Positions 9,489-18,399 are shown, counted from the first letter of the stretch. The stretch is DNA of 64,000 bases from Planctomicrobium piriforme (GCA_945869735.1 CAMBPQ010000001.1:80476-144475), one strand, 5' to 3'. Program-made: numbers and translations. The notes: generated by a model not told the origin, from the letters alone.

Positions 9489-9833
9489 TCAGAACACGTC
9501 GAGATTGAAGTGGTGGCCGTGGTGGTAGCGACGCGACTTCGGGTATTCGTTATGCCAGGCGCGGTTGTAGACGGGCGTCCGCATTTCCTGCGGATAGCGG
9601 TGGTAAAGGTCGTTGGCCGACTGCATGTAGCCGTCTTGGTAGAAGTTTTGGGGATACCACACATAGGGGTAGTGATACAGCCGGTTCCAGTCTTGGGCGT
9701 TGTACGAGTTGCCCCACTGGTAGCCATAGGCCTGTGCGCCCGCGCCAGCGGGCGGTTGGGCGGCCGCGTCGGCGGCGGTGAAGCAGAGCAGCGCCAAGGC
9801 GAAGAGCCCCCCGGCGGCAAGGTGCCGTGTCAT
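9489..9833 (-). CDS. Small secreted Tyr/His-rich protein, planctomycete type
   Basis: This 114-residue protein has a clear signal peptide (LAAGGLFALALLCFTAADAAA). The mature part is aromatic-rich: WGNSYNAQDWNRLYHYPYVW, PQNFYQDGYMQSANDLYHRY, and a tail with RRYHHGHHFNLDVF. I recall this pattern from a family of short planctomycete proteins that databases sometimes label calmodulin-binding. That label has no support in the sequence seen here, so no function is claimed. It is flanked on both sides by family B hairpin repeats and appears monocistronic. Confidence 0.75.
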   Translation of the reverse strand: MTRHLAAGGLFALALLCFTAADAAAQPPAGAGAQAYGYQWGNSYNAQDWNRLYHYPYVWYPQNFYQDGYMQSANDLYHRYPQEMRTPVYNRAWHNEYPKSRRYHHGHHFNLDVF

Positions 9834-9934
9834 CGGATTGTCCCCCTGAGAATCCAGCGTCAGGAGGAATATCGGCCGGCCCTACGACCGTTCTTCATGG
9901 AAAATCCCGCAGGGTCGGGGAGCGCGGAGGGAGC

Positions 9935-9974
9935 GGGCGTATTCCCCGCGCTGACGCTTGGGGCTTCCTGCCGG
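9935..9974 (+). repeat. Short hairpin repeat family B, copy 3
   Basis: GTATTCCCCGCGCTGACGCT followed by TGGGGCTTCCTGCCGG, six bases past the minus-strand stop of the metallo-hydrolase at 9980. This is again a 3'-end position. Confidence 0.6.
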
Positions 9975-9979
9975 GATCG

Positions 9980-10780
9980 TTACGCTTGCTGGGGTTTCGC
10001 TTCGGGGAACGTCCCCTCGGCGAGTTCGCGGTCCCACTCGTCCATCAACGGCCAGTGGGGGGAGCAGGTGCCAAAGTCGGCGAGGGTGAGGTAGCCCTTG
10101 AGGCGGGCGATGGTGGCGGCGAGGAGCCGATCGTCCTTCTTGAAGATCGGGCCATGGCTAGGGAGTAGCCATTCCACATCGCTGGCGGCGATCCGTTCGA
10201 GTGACGTGATGAACGACGGAATATCACTGCCGTGGTGGGCGTCGATCGCGCCGACGGAGCCGTCGCGGTAGATGTTGTCGCCCGAAAGCAGCAGGTTACC
10301 CATACGGAAGGCGAGTTGGCTGTCGGTGTGTCCGGGCGTGAGCCAGACCTCGAGCGCCCGGTTGCCGATCGTGATCATGTCACCATCGACGATCGCGCGG
10401 TCGACCTTCACTATCGGCATTTCGAGGTGCACGTTTTGGGCCTCGATCTCCGCGAACGTCTTGATCCGATCGCCTGATTCGAGAGATGGCACGGCCTTCG
10501 GATGGGCGAGTACCGGTGCCTTGAGGATCGCCTTGGCCTTGGCGAGCCCCTGGATGTGATCGACGTCGGCGTGCGTGGCAATGAGCGCCTGGCACTGCGA
10601 CAGCGGGAAGTCCAACTGGCGGACGAGTTCGATGATCTCGTCAACGCTCTCTTCGTAGCCGATGTCGATCAGCGCCCAGTCACGGTCGTCGTACACGAGG
10701 TATACGTTGCAGCCGATCCGCCAGCCGGCCTGGTAGTTCATTTCAATCACACCGGGGAAGACGGGATGGCGTTCGAGCAT
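9980..10780 (-). CDS. Metallo-beta-lactamase-fold hydrolase
   Basis: This 266-residue cytoplasmic protein carries the metal-ligand motifs of the fold: THADVDH at 69-75 (HxHxDH with Ala in place of the first-motif spacer), TPGHTD at 148-153, SGDNIY at 166-171 and PSHGP at 207-211. It resembles glyoxalase II-like and lactonase-like members that cleave thioesters, lactones or phosphodiesters; the substrate is unknown. The ATG at 10780 is used. An internal ATG thirteen residues later would also leave the fold intact. It lies head to head with the GTPase operon on the other strand. Confidence 0.85.
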   Translation of the reverse strand: MLERHPVFPGVIEMNYQAGWRIGCNVYLVYDDRDWALIDIGYEESVDEIIELVRQLDFPLSQCQALIATHADVDHIQGLAKAKAILKAPVLAHPKAVPSLESGDRIKTFAEIEAQNVHLEMPIVKVDRAIVDGDMITIGNRALEVWLTPGHTDSQLAFRMGNLLLSGDNIYRDGSVGAIDAHHGSDIPSFITSLERIAASDVEWLLPSHGPIFKKDDRLLAATIARLKGYLTLADFGTCSPHWPLMDEWDRELAEGTFPEAKPQQA

Positions 10781-10959
10781 GGCGGAACCGAGGCTACTGG
10801 GGGCAGATTTGCGGGGAAATCCCGCTGAAGACACACTTGCTCGGGGACCGGCCCCGCAAGTCGCCCCAAGTGTAGGTCGTTCGGATGGCGACGGCAATGA
10901 ACGTCGTCGGTATCGGCGTCGTCGTCCAACAAGATGCGCAGCGGAGTTGCCACAAAAAG

Positions 10960-12780
10960 ATGGTTTTCGAGGGCATGCCCATCGCACCGTCGTTCGCCGC
11001 TTGGGCGGTGAGTGTCGCTGACCTCTGCGAACAGGTCGACCGCCTCGCGCCGTTGGCAATGACGCTCGGCGCGGCCGATCCGCGTGCGACCGACTGGCAC
11101 GGCTCCCTGTTCGGCAAACTCAAGCCGCAGGTGGCCCGAGAACCGCTGCTCGTGGCGGCTGTCTGCGGCGGCACGAACACCGGCAAGAGCCTGATCACCA
11201 ACACGCTGGTCGGCGCGGCGATCAGCCGCTCGGTGCCGGAGGCGGCACGCACGTTGCACCCGGTGGCGAGCCTCGCCGCGGGTGTCGCCGGACGGATCGA
11301 TCTGGCCGCGCTCTTCCCGGGGTTTCAGCCCGTGCCCTGGCGGAGCGAGGAAGACGCGCTCGACGCTGCCGCTAACGACGTGCTCGTCTGGCGGGAGGAT
11401 CCGGGCGGCACACAGCCCGCGCGGCTCGTCGTGCTCGACACGCCCGACATCGACGGCACGCTCCGCGAGAACTGGCACCGCGCCGAACTCGTCCGTGACG
11501 CCGCCGATGTGATCGTGGCGGTGCTCACTCAGCAAAAATACAACGACGCGGCGGTCCGTGATTTCTTCTCAGACGCCGCCGCCGCCGGCAAGACCGTGAT
11601 CATCGTCTTCAACATGGTCGACTGGCCGCGGCAGCGGGAGCGGCTCGCCGGGTGGCTCGGCACGTTCACCGCCGAGACGGGTGTCGCGCCGACGGCTGTG
11701 TACGCCGCGCCACACGACTTCGCCGCCGCGGAGGCAGGACGTATCACGCTTCATCCCGTGGCCGAACTCACGCCCGACGGTGGCGCGGCGGGCCTCGGCG
11801 AGCGTCTCGCGGGGTGTGACTTCGACCGCATCAAGCGGCACGCGATGTCGGGGGCGATGCGGGTCGTCCTCGATCCTGGGCGGGGGCTCGCGACGTGGCT
11901 GAACGACATCGACCGGGCGGCCGCGGGCTGGCGGGATTCGCAGCAGTTCCTCAAGCGCGAGGGACAGGTCCGCGTGGAACTTCCGGCGGCGCCACGGCAG
12001 ATCGTCTGGGACGAGATCTGGTCGTGGCTCGAGCCCCGACGGTCGGGCGTCGACCTGTTCGTGAGCGGCGGCTATCGGTTTATCGGCCGGGGGATCTCGT
12101 GGACGGCCCAGCGAATTGGGATCGGACGGACCGCAGAGGAGCGGCAGGAGGATTTCGCGACCACGGAACTCGAGGCCCTGAAGCGGGCGCTTGCCGACTT
12201 CATCGACCGTCTCGACGATGCCTGCCGGCGTGACGAGCGGCTTGGCGCGAAACTTGGGCCGCGGCTTGCGTCGGCCGACCGCGCGGCCTGGTACACCGAC
12301 CTCGAGCGGCGGCATGCGGCGCTGCCGCTGGTGTCGCACGACTACCGGAAGTTCGTGCGGGATGAACTCGACCGCTTTGCAGCAGAGAACCCCGGCATGG
12401 TCAAGGCCGTGCTCACCGGGCTCACCGTCGGCTCGGTGGCCCGGCCGGTGATGACGCTTGCGCTGTTCGGTGCAGGTGCGGCGGCGGTGCCCGCTGCTGC
12501 GGGCGTTCTGCACCATGTCGTCGACTTCGGCGTGACGGTTGCGGCACCACTCGCCGGAGAGGGGGCCGTGGCGGTGGCTTCCAAGGGCATCAGGCCGCTG
12601 ATCGAGCGGCTGTTCGCCGGCTGGTCGGCTGAACGTGGAAAGATACTCGCCGAGACGCTGCACGACGTCGTTCTCGGCGATGGCTTGGAGGAGATCGCCC
12701 GGCTCGCGGACTCGGGTTCGAGGCCCGAGTTAGTGCGGGCTCGGCAACTGCTCGTCGAATGCTCTCGGGAGGCCGGCTGA
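10960..12780 (+). CDS. Membrane-associated dynamin-like/P-loop GTPase, first of a pair
   Basis: This 606-residue protein has a G domain with a Walker A motif at 70-77 (GGTNTGKS), a G3-type DTPDIDG and a divergent G4 (NMVD instead of NKxD). A helical region follows. Residues about 480-545 form a hydrophobic stretch (VKAVLTGLTVGSVARPVMTL, FGAGAAAVPAAAGVLHHVVD) that could insert in the membrane. The layout resembles bacterial dynamin-like or membrane-binding GTPases, which often come as pairs. The ATG at 10960 is used; the ATG at 10975 is an alternative. One base separates its stop from the next GTPase gene, and two ABC transporter genes follow. The role is probably membrane remodelling or transporter regulation, by inference only. 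Confidence 0.75.
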   Translation: MVFEGMPIAPSFAAWAVSVADLCEQVDRLAPLAMTLGAADPRATDWHGSLFGKLKPQVAREPLLVAAVCGGTNTGKSLITNTLVGAAISRSVPEAARTLHPVASLAAGVAGRIDLAALFPGFQPVPWRSEEDALDAAANDVLVWREDPGGTQPARLVVLDTPDIDGTLRENWHRAELVRDAADVIVAVLTQQKYNDAAVRDFFSDAAAAGKTVIIVFNMVDWPRQRERLAGWLGTFTAETGVAPTAVYAAPHDFAAAEAGRITLHPVAELTPDGGAAGLGERLAGCDFDRIKRHAMSGAMRVVLDPGRGLATWLNDIDRAAAGWRDSQQFLKREGQVRVELPAAPRQIVWDEIWSWLEPRRSGVDLFVSGGYRFIGRGISWTAQRIGIGRTAEERQEDFATTELEALKRALADFIDRLDDACRRDERLGAKLGPRLASADRAAWYTDLERRHAALPLVSHDYRKFVRDELDRFAAENPGMVKAVLTGLTVGSVARPVMTLALFGAGAAAVPAAAGVLHHVVDFGVTVAAPLAGEGAVAVASKGIRPLIERLFAGWSAERGKILAETLHDVVLGDGLEEIARLADSGSRPELVRARQLLVECSREAG

Positions 12781-12781
12781 C

Positions 12782-14617
12782 ATGGATTCGACCACCGACG
12801 CTTCGACGCATCCGCATCCCGTGGAGCCTGACTTCGTGGCGTTCGACCTGCTCGTCGACGCGCTGGCCCGCTGGTCGGCCAGAGGTCCGCAGTGGCCCCC
12901 TGCCCGCCGGGTGAAAAGCGAATGGGAGGCGGTCGCGCCCCGGCTCGACCGGGCTCGCCGCGAACTCTCGCGGGTGCTCGTCGTCGGCGTGATCGGCGGC
13001 ACCGGCACGGGCAAGAGCACCCTCGTCAACGCGCTGGCTGGCGGCGAGGTGACGGCGGCAGGCGACGTCGCCCGGCCGACGACCGTCAATCCAATCGTCG
13101 TCGCCGCCCGCGACGTCGACGTCTCCTGGCTGCCGCTCGACGTGATGCAGGCCCGGCTCGTCCGCAGTGATTCGCCCGCGGTCGCCAACATCGTGCTCGT
13201 CGACTGCCCCGATCCAGACACGCAGGATCTCGTCGCGTCGCCGGCGCACGGCGAGGCGACGCGGTCGAGCGCGGGCAACCACAACCGCGACCTCTTGGAG
13301 GCGGTGCTGCCGGCCTGCGATGTGCTGCTGCTGGTGTCGACGGCGCAGAAATACCGTTCGTGGATCGTGGCCCGTGAGGTGGCCGCTTTCGCGCCGGGGC
13401 GGCCGCTGCTCTTCGTGCAGACGCACGCTACCCGCGATCCCGACATTCGCGGCGACTGGCGAGGGGAACTCGAGTCGCAGGGTTTTGAGGTGCCGCGGAT
13501 CTTCCGGATCGACGGGGTCGAGGCAGCCGCCCGCGCGGCGGCGGGGCTGGAGCCGGACGCTGGGTTTCGCGAACTGCTCGACGCGATCGCCGGTGAACTC
13601 GCCGGGCGGGCGGCCCGCCGTGTGCGCCGCACCGGGGCGGTCGATTTGGCCGCCTGGTTCACACGGCAGGCGCGGGCCGAACTCTCGCCGTTCAAGGAGC
13701 CGGCCGCGGCCTTGGCTGGTGGCGTCGTGGCGGAGCGGAAGCGACTCGAGGCGATCCTCGCCTGCGAGGTCGGCGGCAAACTCCGCTCGAACCGGTCGGC
13801 GTGGCAGCGATTGATAGGTGACGACGTCGTGGCCCGCTGGCACGGGGGCCCGTTTGCGACCTTTCTGCACGTGATCGCGGCGCTGGGGTCGCTGTGGAGT
13901 CGTGTCCGCCCTGGCGGCGGCTTGATCGGCCGCCTGCTCGCCGGCCAGCCCGCCTCGGCCGCAGTGGGTAACGGCGGCTGGCAGGCGGTCGAAGATCTCG
14001 GTCTGGCGGTGGGCGAGGTCGAGCAGTCGCGGAGCGTGCTCGTGGGTTTCGCCTCTCGAGCCGCTATCGGCGACCCGCTCGTGGGCCGGGCCCGCTTGGA
14101 CACATCGTGCGTGCCGGCGATCACTGCCGCCGTCATCGATCGCGCGGGCCACTGGCTCGGCTCCGGTATCGACCGCCTCGTGGCCGACCGCCGCACCCGG
14201 ATCGGCCGGCCGCTCCTCCACTGGGTCTTCGAAGGGCTCTTCGTCGCGCTGTTCGCGACGGTGCTCGTGCGGGCTGGATGGAACTTCTTTCACGGCAACC
14301 TCTGGGAAGGCAGGCCCGTGTCGGGCATCGGTTTCCTGGAGGAGGCGCTGGTGTGGGTCGTGCTCTGGGGGCTCTTCCTGCGGTGGGTGATTTTCGCGCT
14401 GGTGCGTCTGGGTCTCGACCGCGACATCGAGTCGCTCGTCGGAGGCCTCCCGTCGGCTCGGCTCGTCGATCCCTTGCTCGCCGACTTCGCGGACGCGGCG
14501 GACGCGACGACCGTCTGGCTCAACGAGGGTGAGCGGCTCGGTGCCGACGCCGACCGGCTGGCCGCGGCCGGTGGGGAAACACCCAGCCTCGGCCGTCTGC
14601 GGAGGCCTCCGGGATGA
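12782..14617 (+). CDS. Membrane GTPase, second of the pair
   Basis: This 611-residue protein has a Walker A motif GGTGTGKST at 72-80 and a Thr-rich switch I (ARPTTVNPIVV). G3 is VDCPDPD, and a G4 motif is hard to place (VQTHATRDPD), so base specificity is uncertain. Two strong transmembrane segments lie near 480-540 (WVFEGLFVALFATVLVRAGW and ALVWVVLWGLFLRWVIFALV). It starts one base after the first GTPase, and its stop overlaps the start of the fused transporter gene as ATGA. Paired membrane GTPases with unlike G4 motifs suggest a heteromer, in which one subunit may hydrolyse GTP and the other be structural. No named family is claimed. Confidence 0.75.
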   Translation: MDSTTDASTHPHPVEPDFVAFDLLVDALARWSARGPQWPPARRVKSEWEAVAPRLDRARRELSRVLVVGVIGGTGTGKSTLVNALAGGEVTAAGDVARPTTVNPIVVAARDVDVSWLPLDVMQARLVRSDSPAVANIVLVDCPDPDTQDLVASPAHGEATRSSAGNHNRDLLEAVLPACDVLLLVSTAQKYRSWIVAREVAAFAPGRPLLFVQTHATRDPDIRGDWRGELESQGFEVPRIFRIDGVEAAARAAAGLEPDAGFRELLDAIAGELAGRAARRVRRTGAVDLAAWFTRQARAELSPFKEPAAALAGGVVAERKRLEAILACEVGGKLRSNRSAWQRLIGDDVVARWHGGPFATFLHVIAALGSLWSRVRPGGGLIGRLLAGQPASAAVGNGGWQAVEDLGLAVGEVEQSRSVLVGFASRAAIGDPLVGRARLDTSCVPAITAAVIDRAGHWLGSGIDRLVADRRTRIGRPLLHWVFEGLFVALFATVLVRAGWNFFHGNLWEGRPVSGIGFLEEALVWVVLWGLFLRWVIFALVRLGLDRDIESLVGGLPSARLVDPLLADFADAADATTVWLNEGERLGADADRLAAAGGETPSLGRLRRPPG

Positions 14618-16131
14618 GCCCACGTTTGCCGCGACGAATTGCGTCGATTGGCTTGATCATCGTCACGCTGTCCTGCGTCGCCGCCGGAGCCGAGCTCGAC
14701 GACGTGCAACGCCGCGGCGAACTGGTCTGGGCAGCCGATCAGGAGGGGGGCGGGCCGCACGTCTTCCCCGATCCGGCCGACCCGCGACGGATCAGCGGGT
14801 TTGAGGTTGAGCTCACGGAGTTGATCGCCGGGGAACTCGGCGTGAAGGGAAGGTTCCTGCAGGGGCAGTGGGACCGGCTGCCGCTCCTGCTGGGTCAGTC
14901 GGCCGACTGTGTCATCAACGGAATCGAACTCACGCCGGAGCGCCGCCGCGACTATAGCTGCTCACGGCCCTACTTCGGCTACGCGCTCCAGCTCCTGGGG
15001 CGGCGCGGCGCGGCCCCCGCCTCGTTCGCTGAGCTGGCGGATCCCGGGCCATCGGGGCCTTGGCGAGTGGGCGTGCTGACCGGTTCCGCAGCTGAGATGG
15101 AGATGCGGGCACGGTCCGTGCGGGGCGAAGTGCAGGTGGAGGTGATCGGCTACGACGGCACGTTGGATTCGCTGGAGCAGCTGCAATCGGGCGTGCTCGA
15201 CGCGGCCGTGATGGACGACTGCATCTTCGCCTTTTATGCCGACCGCTATGCGAAGCTGCGGGCCGTCGACCGACCGTTCGCCGGCGGCTTCTATACGGTG
15301 CTCACCTCGAAGGCCACGCCGGGCCTGGCCGCCGCGATCGACGCAGCGCTCGGCACGCTGATCACCGACGGCCGGCTCAAGGCGCTCTACGACCGTTGGG
15401 ATTTGGCCGGCCGCCAGCAGATGCTGATCCTTCGCGACGCTGCCGAGGTCCCCCCGGCGAGCCAGCGGACGCTCGTCGAGCTGATCCGCCAGACACTGCC
15501 GTTGCTGCTGTCGTCGGCCGGGATGACGATCGTGCTCGCCTGCGCGTCATTTCCGATCGCCATCGCGATCGGTCTCGCCGTGGCCATCGGGCGGCTCCAC
15601 GGGCCGGTCTGGCTCGCACCGTTCCTCACCGGCTATGTCGAGGTGCTCCGCGGCACACCGTTGATGCTCCAGCTCTATGCGATCTTCTTCCTTCTGCCGA
15701 AGGTGGGCCTCGTGCTGCCGGCACTCCTGGCCGCGATCCTCGGCCTGGCGCTCAACTACTCCGCCTACGAGTCGGAGATCTATCGCGCGGGCCTGAAAGC
15801 GGTGCCCCTCGGGCAGTTCGAGGCGGCCCTCTCACTCGGGCTCTCCAAGTGGCAGGCGCTGCGGCACGTGCTCGTGCCGCAGGCGGTGCGGATCGTAATG
15901 CCTCCGGTCACGAGCGATTTCATTGCGCTCTTCAAGGACACGAGCGTCTGCTCGGCGATCACGGTGATCGAACTTACCAAGCGCTACAGTGTGCTCGCGC
16001 TCTCGACGGGCCGAATCGTCGAGCTGGCGGTGGTGACGGCGCTGCTCTACCTGTGCATGAGCTGGCCCTTGGCACTGGTCTCGCGGTGGTTTGAGGCGCG
16101 GCTGGAGCGGCCGGCAGGCACGACGCCCTGA
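14614..16131 (+). CDS. Polar amino-acid ABC transporter, fused substrate-binding and permease protein
   Basis: This 505-residue protein has a signal or anchor segment at residues 1-26. A periplasmic-binding-protein type 2 domain spans about 30-265 (ISGFEVELTELIAGELGVKG, CVINGIELTPERRRDYSCS, AVMDDCIFAFYADRYAKLRA). A HisM/GlnP-type permease domain spans about 285-495, with TM helices and the EAA loop (YESEIYRAGLKAVPLGQFEA, then GLSKWQALRHVLVPQAVR). Such fusions import glutamine-, arginine- or glutamate-type amino acids. The start overlaps the stop of the preceding GTPase gene by four bases, so the GTPases and transporter are made from one message. Its ATPase follows at 16170. Confidence 0.93.
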   Translation: MSPRLPRRIASIGLIIVTLSCVAAGAELDDVQRRGELVWAADQEGGGPHVFPDPADPRRISGFEVELTELIAGELGVKGRFLQGQWDRLPLLLGQSADCVINGIELTPERRRDYSCSRPYFGYALQLLGRRGAAPASFAELADPGPSGPWRVGVLTGSAAEMEMRARSVRGEVQVEVIGYDGTLDSLEQLQSGVLDAAVMDDCIFAFYADRYAKLRAVDRPFAGGFYTVLTSKATPGLAAAIDAALGTLITDGRLKALYDRWDLAGRQQMLILRDAAEVPPASQRTLVELIRQTLPLLLSSAGMTIVLACASFPIAIAIGLAVAIGRLHGPVWLAPFLTGYVEVLRGTPLMLQLYAIFFLLPKVGLVLPALLAAILGLALNYSAYESEIYRAGLKAVPLGQFEAALSLGLSKWQALRHVLVPQAVRIVMPPVTSDFIALFKDTSVCSAITVIELTKRYSVLALSTGRIVELAVVTALLYLCMSWPLALVSRWFEARLERPAGTTP

Positions 16132-16169
16132 GCAGAGATGCCCTGAGAAAAACGGTGTGGGGAACGCGC

Positions 16170-16853
16170 ATGATCCAGGTCGAGTCGCTGACGAAACACC
16201 GCTCCGGCGTGCCGGTGCTCGACGCCGTGAGCATGGCAGGAGAGGAGGGGGGCGTGACGGCTCTGGTCGGTCCGTCCGGCAGCGGTAAGAGCACGCTCCT
16301 GCGGTGCCTCAATGGCCTCGACTGTTTCGAGGCGGGCGCGGTGTCGATCGCCGGCCACCGTCTCGCCCCCGGATCCAATCCCGGCGGCGTTCTGGAGGCG
16401 TTGCGACGGGACGTGGGGATGGTGTTTCAACAGTTCAACCTCTTCCCGCATCTTTCCGTGCTCGACAACGTCACGCTCGCTCCCCGCACCGTCCTCAAGA
16501 CGCCCGCGGCGGAGGCCCGGTCGCGGGCCGTCGACCTGCTCGACCGCGTGGGGCTAAAGTCGTTCGCCGCCGCCCGGCCCGCGACGCTCTCCGGAGGTCA
16601 GCAACAGCGGGTGGCGATCGCCCGGGCCCTTGCCATGCAGCCGCGGGTGATGCTCTTCGACGAACCGACCAGCGCCCTCGATCCGAAGATGACGGCAGAG
16701 GTGCTCGACGTGATCGTAGACCTCGCGAAGGCGGGGCAGACGATGGTGGTGGTGACGCACGACCACGGCTTCGCGAAGCGGGCGGCCACGTGGGTTGTGG
16801 AACTCGCCGCCGGGAAGGTCGCCCGCCAGGGCACGGCCGCCGAGATGCTCTGA
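16170..16853 (+). CDS. Amino-acid ABC transporter ATP-binding protein
   Basis: This 227-residue GlnQ/HisP-type ATPase has Walker A GPSGSGKST at 34-42, Q-loop GMVFQQFN, signature LSGGQQQ at 140-146, Walker B VMLFDEP at 160-166 and the H-loop VTHDHGFA. It energises uptake by the fused binding/permease protein 38 bp upstream. The ATG at 16170 follows a GGGGA ribosome binding site; a GTG at 16155 is possible but would lengthen the protein before the conserved MIQVESLTK start. It is the last gene of the GTPase-transporter operon. Confidence 0.95.
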   Translation: MIQVESLTKHRSGVPVLDAVSMAGEEGGVTALVGPSGSGKSTLLRCLNGLDCFEAGAVSIAGHRLAPGSNPGGVLEALRRDVGMVFQQFNLFPHLSVLDNVTLAPRTVLKTPAAEARSRAVDLLDRVGLKSFAAARPATLSGGQQQRVAIARALAMQPRVMLFDEPTSALDPKMTAEVLDVIVDLAKAGQTMVVVTHDHGFAKRAATWVVELAAGKVARQGTAAEML

Positions 16854-16930
16854 GCAACACCCCCAGGAGGCCCACCTGCGTGAGTGGTGGGGAGGGATCG
16901 GCTCGCGGCACTCCCCGTGGTTCCCTCAGT

Positions 16931-17085
16931 CGCATACGACTTACATGGAACGCCGGCTCGGGGGTGGCAAAAGTCTCGTTGCTCTATCGCCGCGGCGGCC
17001 CGACGCTCCTCGAGCGTTCGCCGACCCCCTGGCCCCCCTTCTCTCAGGTGCCCGCGCTGCTCTCCCGCAAGCGGATGCGCTCGAG
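16931..17085 (+). repeat. Dispersed repeat family A, copy 2
   Basis: It begins CGCATACGACTTACATGGAA, continues GGGTGGCAAAAGTCTCGTTG and CGACGCTCCTCGAGCGTTCG, and ends near GGATGCGCTCGAG. It lies in the 331-bp gap between converging genes; its right end is more diverged than that of the copies at 33667 and 49709. Confidence 0.75.
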
Positions 17086-17093
17086 CGGCGCAT

Positions 17094-17131
17094 AAAAAAA
17101 CTCCGCCCGGGGGTTTCCCCCCTGGGCGGAG
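17094..17131 (-). terminator. Strong intrinsic terminator of the cysteine-repeat gene
   Basis: Read on the minus strand, a stem of CTCCGCCC plus a G/C run closes over a short AAA loop (13 or more paired bases with a one-base bulge) and is followed by seven U residues (A-run at 17094-17100). It lies 54 bases past the stop at 17185 and is the clearest rho-independent terminator in the window. Confidence 0.85.
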
Positions 17132-17184
17132 CTCACTGGCCGAAGTCGGGCAACAGATCTCCGTTCGACCTATTGACCGTCAAC

Positions 17185-17946
17185 TCACTTAGAGGCAACC
17201 GTCCGGACCGCCTGCGCCTTCGAGGCGGAGGCATCGGGAGTCGGCTCGGCAGCCGGGGCACAGCCCGCACCGCACGCCGGCTCCGCACCGCAGGCCGGCT
17301 CGCAGCAGCCGTTGCCGGCCGAGCAGTCGGGCTCACCACCGCAGCAGCTGGTGCCGCAGCAGCTCTTGCGAGCGTGCTTGGCCTTCAGCGCCGCGATCAT
17401 CTCGCGGAGCGGGTGGTGCTTCTTCCGAACACCGCAGCAAGAGGCTGCACCGCAGCTGGGCTCGCAGCAGCCAGCACCGGCGTCGCAAGCGGGCTCAGTG
17501 CAACCATTGCCAGCGTCGCACGCCGGTTCGCAGCAGCCGTTTCCGGCGTCGCAAGCGGGCTCAGTGCAGCTGCCGCAGCAGCTACGATCCCGCTTGCACT
17601 TCGCGAACAGACCCTTCAGACCACCGAACAGATCATGCTTGCGGGCCTTCCGGGCACCGCAGCAGCCAGCACCGGCGTCGCAGGCCGGCTCGCAGCAGCC
17701 GTTGCCGGCGTCGCAAGCGGGTTCTGCACAACCGTTGCCAGCACCACAAGCCGGCTCGCAGCAGCCATTGCCAGCACCGGCATCGCAGCCGGGCTCGCAG
17801 CAACCAGCACCGGCGTCGCAGCCGGGCTCACAGCACGAAGCACAGCCCTTGTGGCCGAGCATCCTGTCAAGGAGCTCGAAACCGAAGGACTGGCTACAAA
17901 CGGTAACGCCAAGAACCAGCGCACCGAGATACATCATACGCTTCAT
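17185..17946 (-). CDS. Secreted cysteine-repeat protein (CCEPxCDAG repeats)
   Basis: This 253-residue protein has a signal peptide (MMYLGALVLGVTVCSQSFG) and an AGGAGA ribosome binding site just before the ATG at 17946. The mature protein is built from about a dozen degenerate units of the form GCCEPACDAGAG or GCTEPACDAGNG, interrupted by two basic blocks (ARKARKHDLFGGLKGLFAKC and VRKKHHPLREMIAALKAKHA). The tail is Ala/Pro-rich and free of Cys. The spacing suggests many disulfides or metal sites and a structural surface role. The DNA is itself repetitive, which could change copy number by slippage. I do not know a characterised family. A terminator lies at 17094, and a long regulatory-looking leader lies upstream. 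Confidence 0.8.
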   Translation of the reverse strand: MKRMMYLGALVLGVTVCSQSFGFELLDRMLGHKGCASCCEPGCDAGAGCCEPGCDAGAGNGCCEPACGAGNGCAEPACDAGNGCCEPACDAGAGCCGARKARKHDLFGGLKGLFAKCKRDRSCCGSCTEPACDAGNGCCEPACDAGNGCTEPACDAGAGCCEPSCGAASCCGVRKKHHPLREMIAALKAKHARKSCCGTSCCGGEPDCSAGNGCCEPACGAEPACGAGCAPAAEPTPDASASKAQAVRTVASK

Positions 17947-18371
17947 CGAGCCACATCTCCTTTGCTTATGAATCACCGGTGTGCTCGTCCCGCTTGCGAC
18001 GCTGTCACCCCGAGGTTGTGATCCACGAACTTTCCGCGGCAGGCCTGTCGAGCCATTCCGTGACTCGATTGATCGCAGGTTGCTGCCGCCCCCTGGTTGC
18101 CCGACGGGCACAGTGATGCCCCGGGGGACAAGTGGGCTATCGGCGGCCGGAGCGAAGGGGCTTGAACCGCACCCAAGTTTTTTGAACGTCGACACTTGCG
18201 CGTGACTGTCACGTTGAGAATGACGTGTGTGTCGGGTGCGCAAAGCCTGCGCTTTGAGGCCGCGTGATCGTCACGTCTTCACGTCATGGTCGGCCACAAC
18301 CGGCAAGGTTTGCCACGTTGGAGAGTTGCGGTGGAAAACCCTGCGGTTTAGGCGCGGGTCGAGTGGTTCTG
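17947..18371. other. Intergenic leader region between cysteine-repeat gene and riboswitch locus
   Basis: This 425-bp region holds no credible gene. Around 18200-18300 several TGACGTG/CACGTCA-like words cluster (GACTGTCACGTTGAGAATGACGTG split over 18203-18226, and CGTCACGTCTTCACGTCATG at 18270-18289). A short stem CAAAGCctgcGCTTTG lies at 18241-18256. These may be regulator sites for either divergent unit, but no regulator is identified. Confidence 0.35.
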
Positions 18372-18399
18372 TTGACAGCCTCTGCCCCACCCCTACACT
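18372..18399 (+). promoter_or_regulatory. Sigma-70-like promoter of the riboswitch locus
   Basis: TTGACA at 18372-18377, a 16-base spacer, then TACACT at 18394-18399. This places the expected transcription start near 18406, just before the first conserved base-pairs of the cobalamin riboswitch. The -35 box is perfect; the -10 box matches four of six. Confidence 0.6.

Noticed and set aside
9489..9833. Calmodulin-binding protein label for the small Tyr/His-rich protein
   Set aside because: The label is known to me only as a database name for similar planctomycete proteins; no calmodulin-binding helix or calcium motif is visible.
12590..14623. 677-codon minus-strand open frame opposite the second GTPase gene
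   Set aside because: It shows no motif and matches the mirror composition of the GTPase codons; the plus strand has a P-loop and tight operon spacing.
18150..18178. tRNA-like 3' end on the minus strand (GGTTCAAGCCCC followed by an acceptor-like CTTCGCTCC)
   Set aside because: The putative T-stem bases do not pair and no D- or anticodon arm can be drawn, so it is not called a tRNA.
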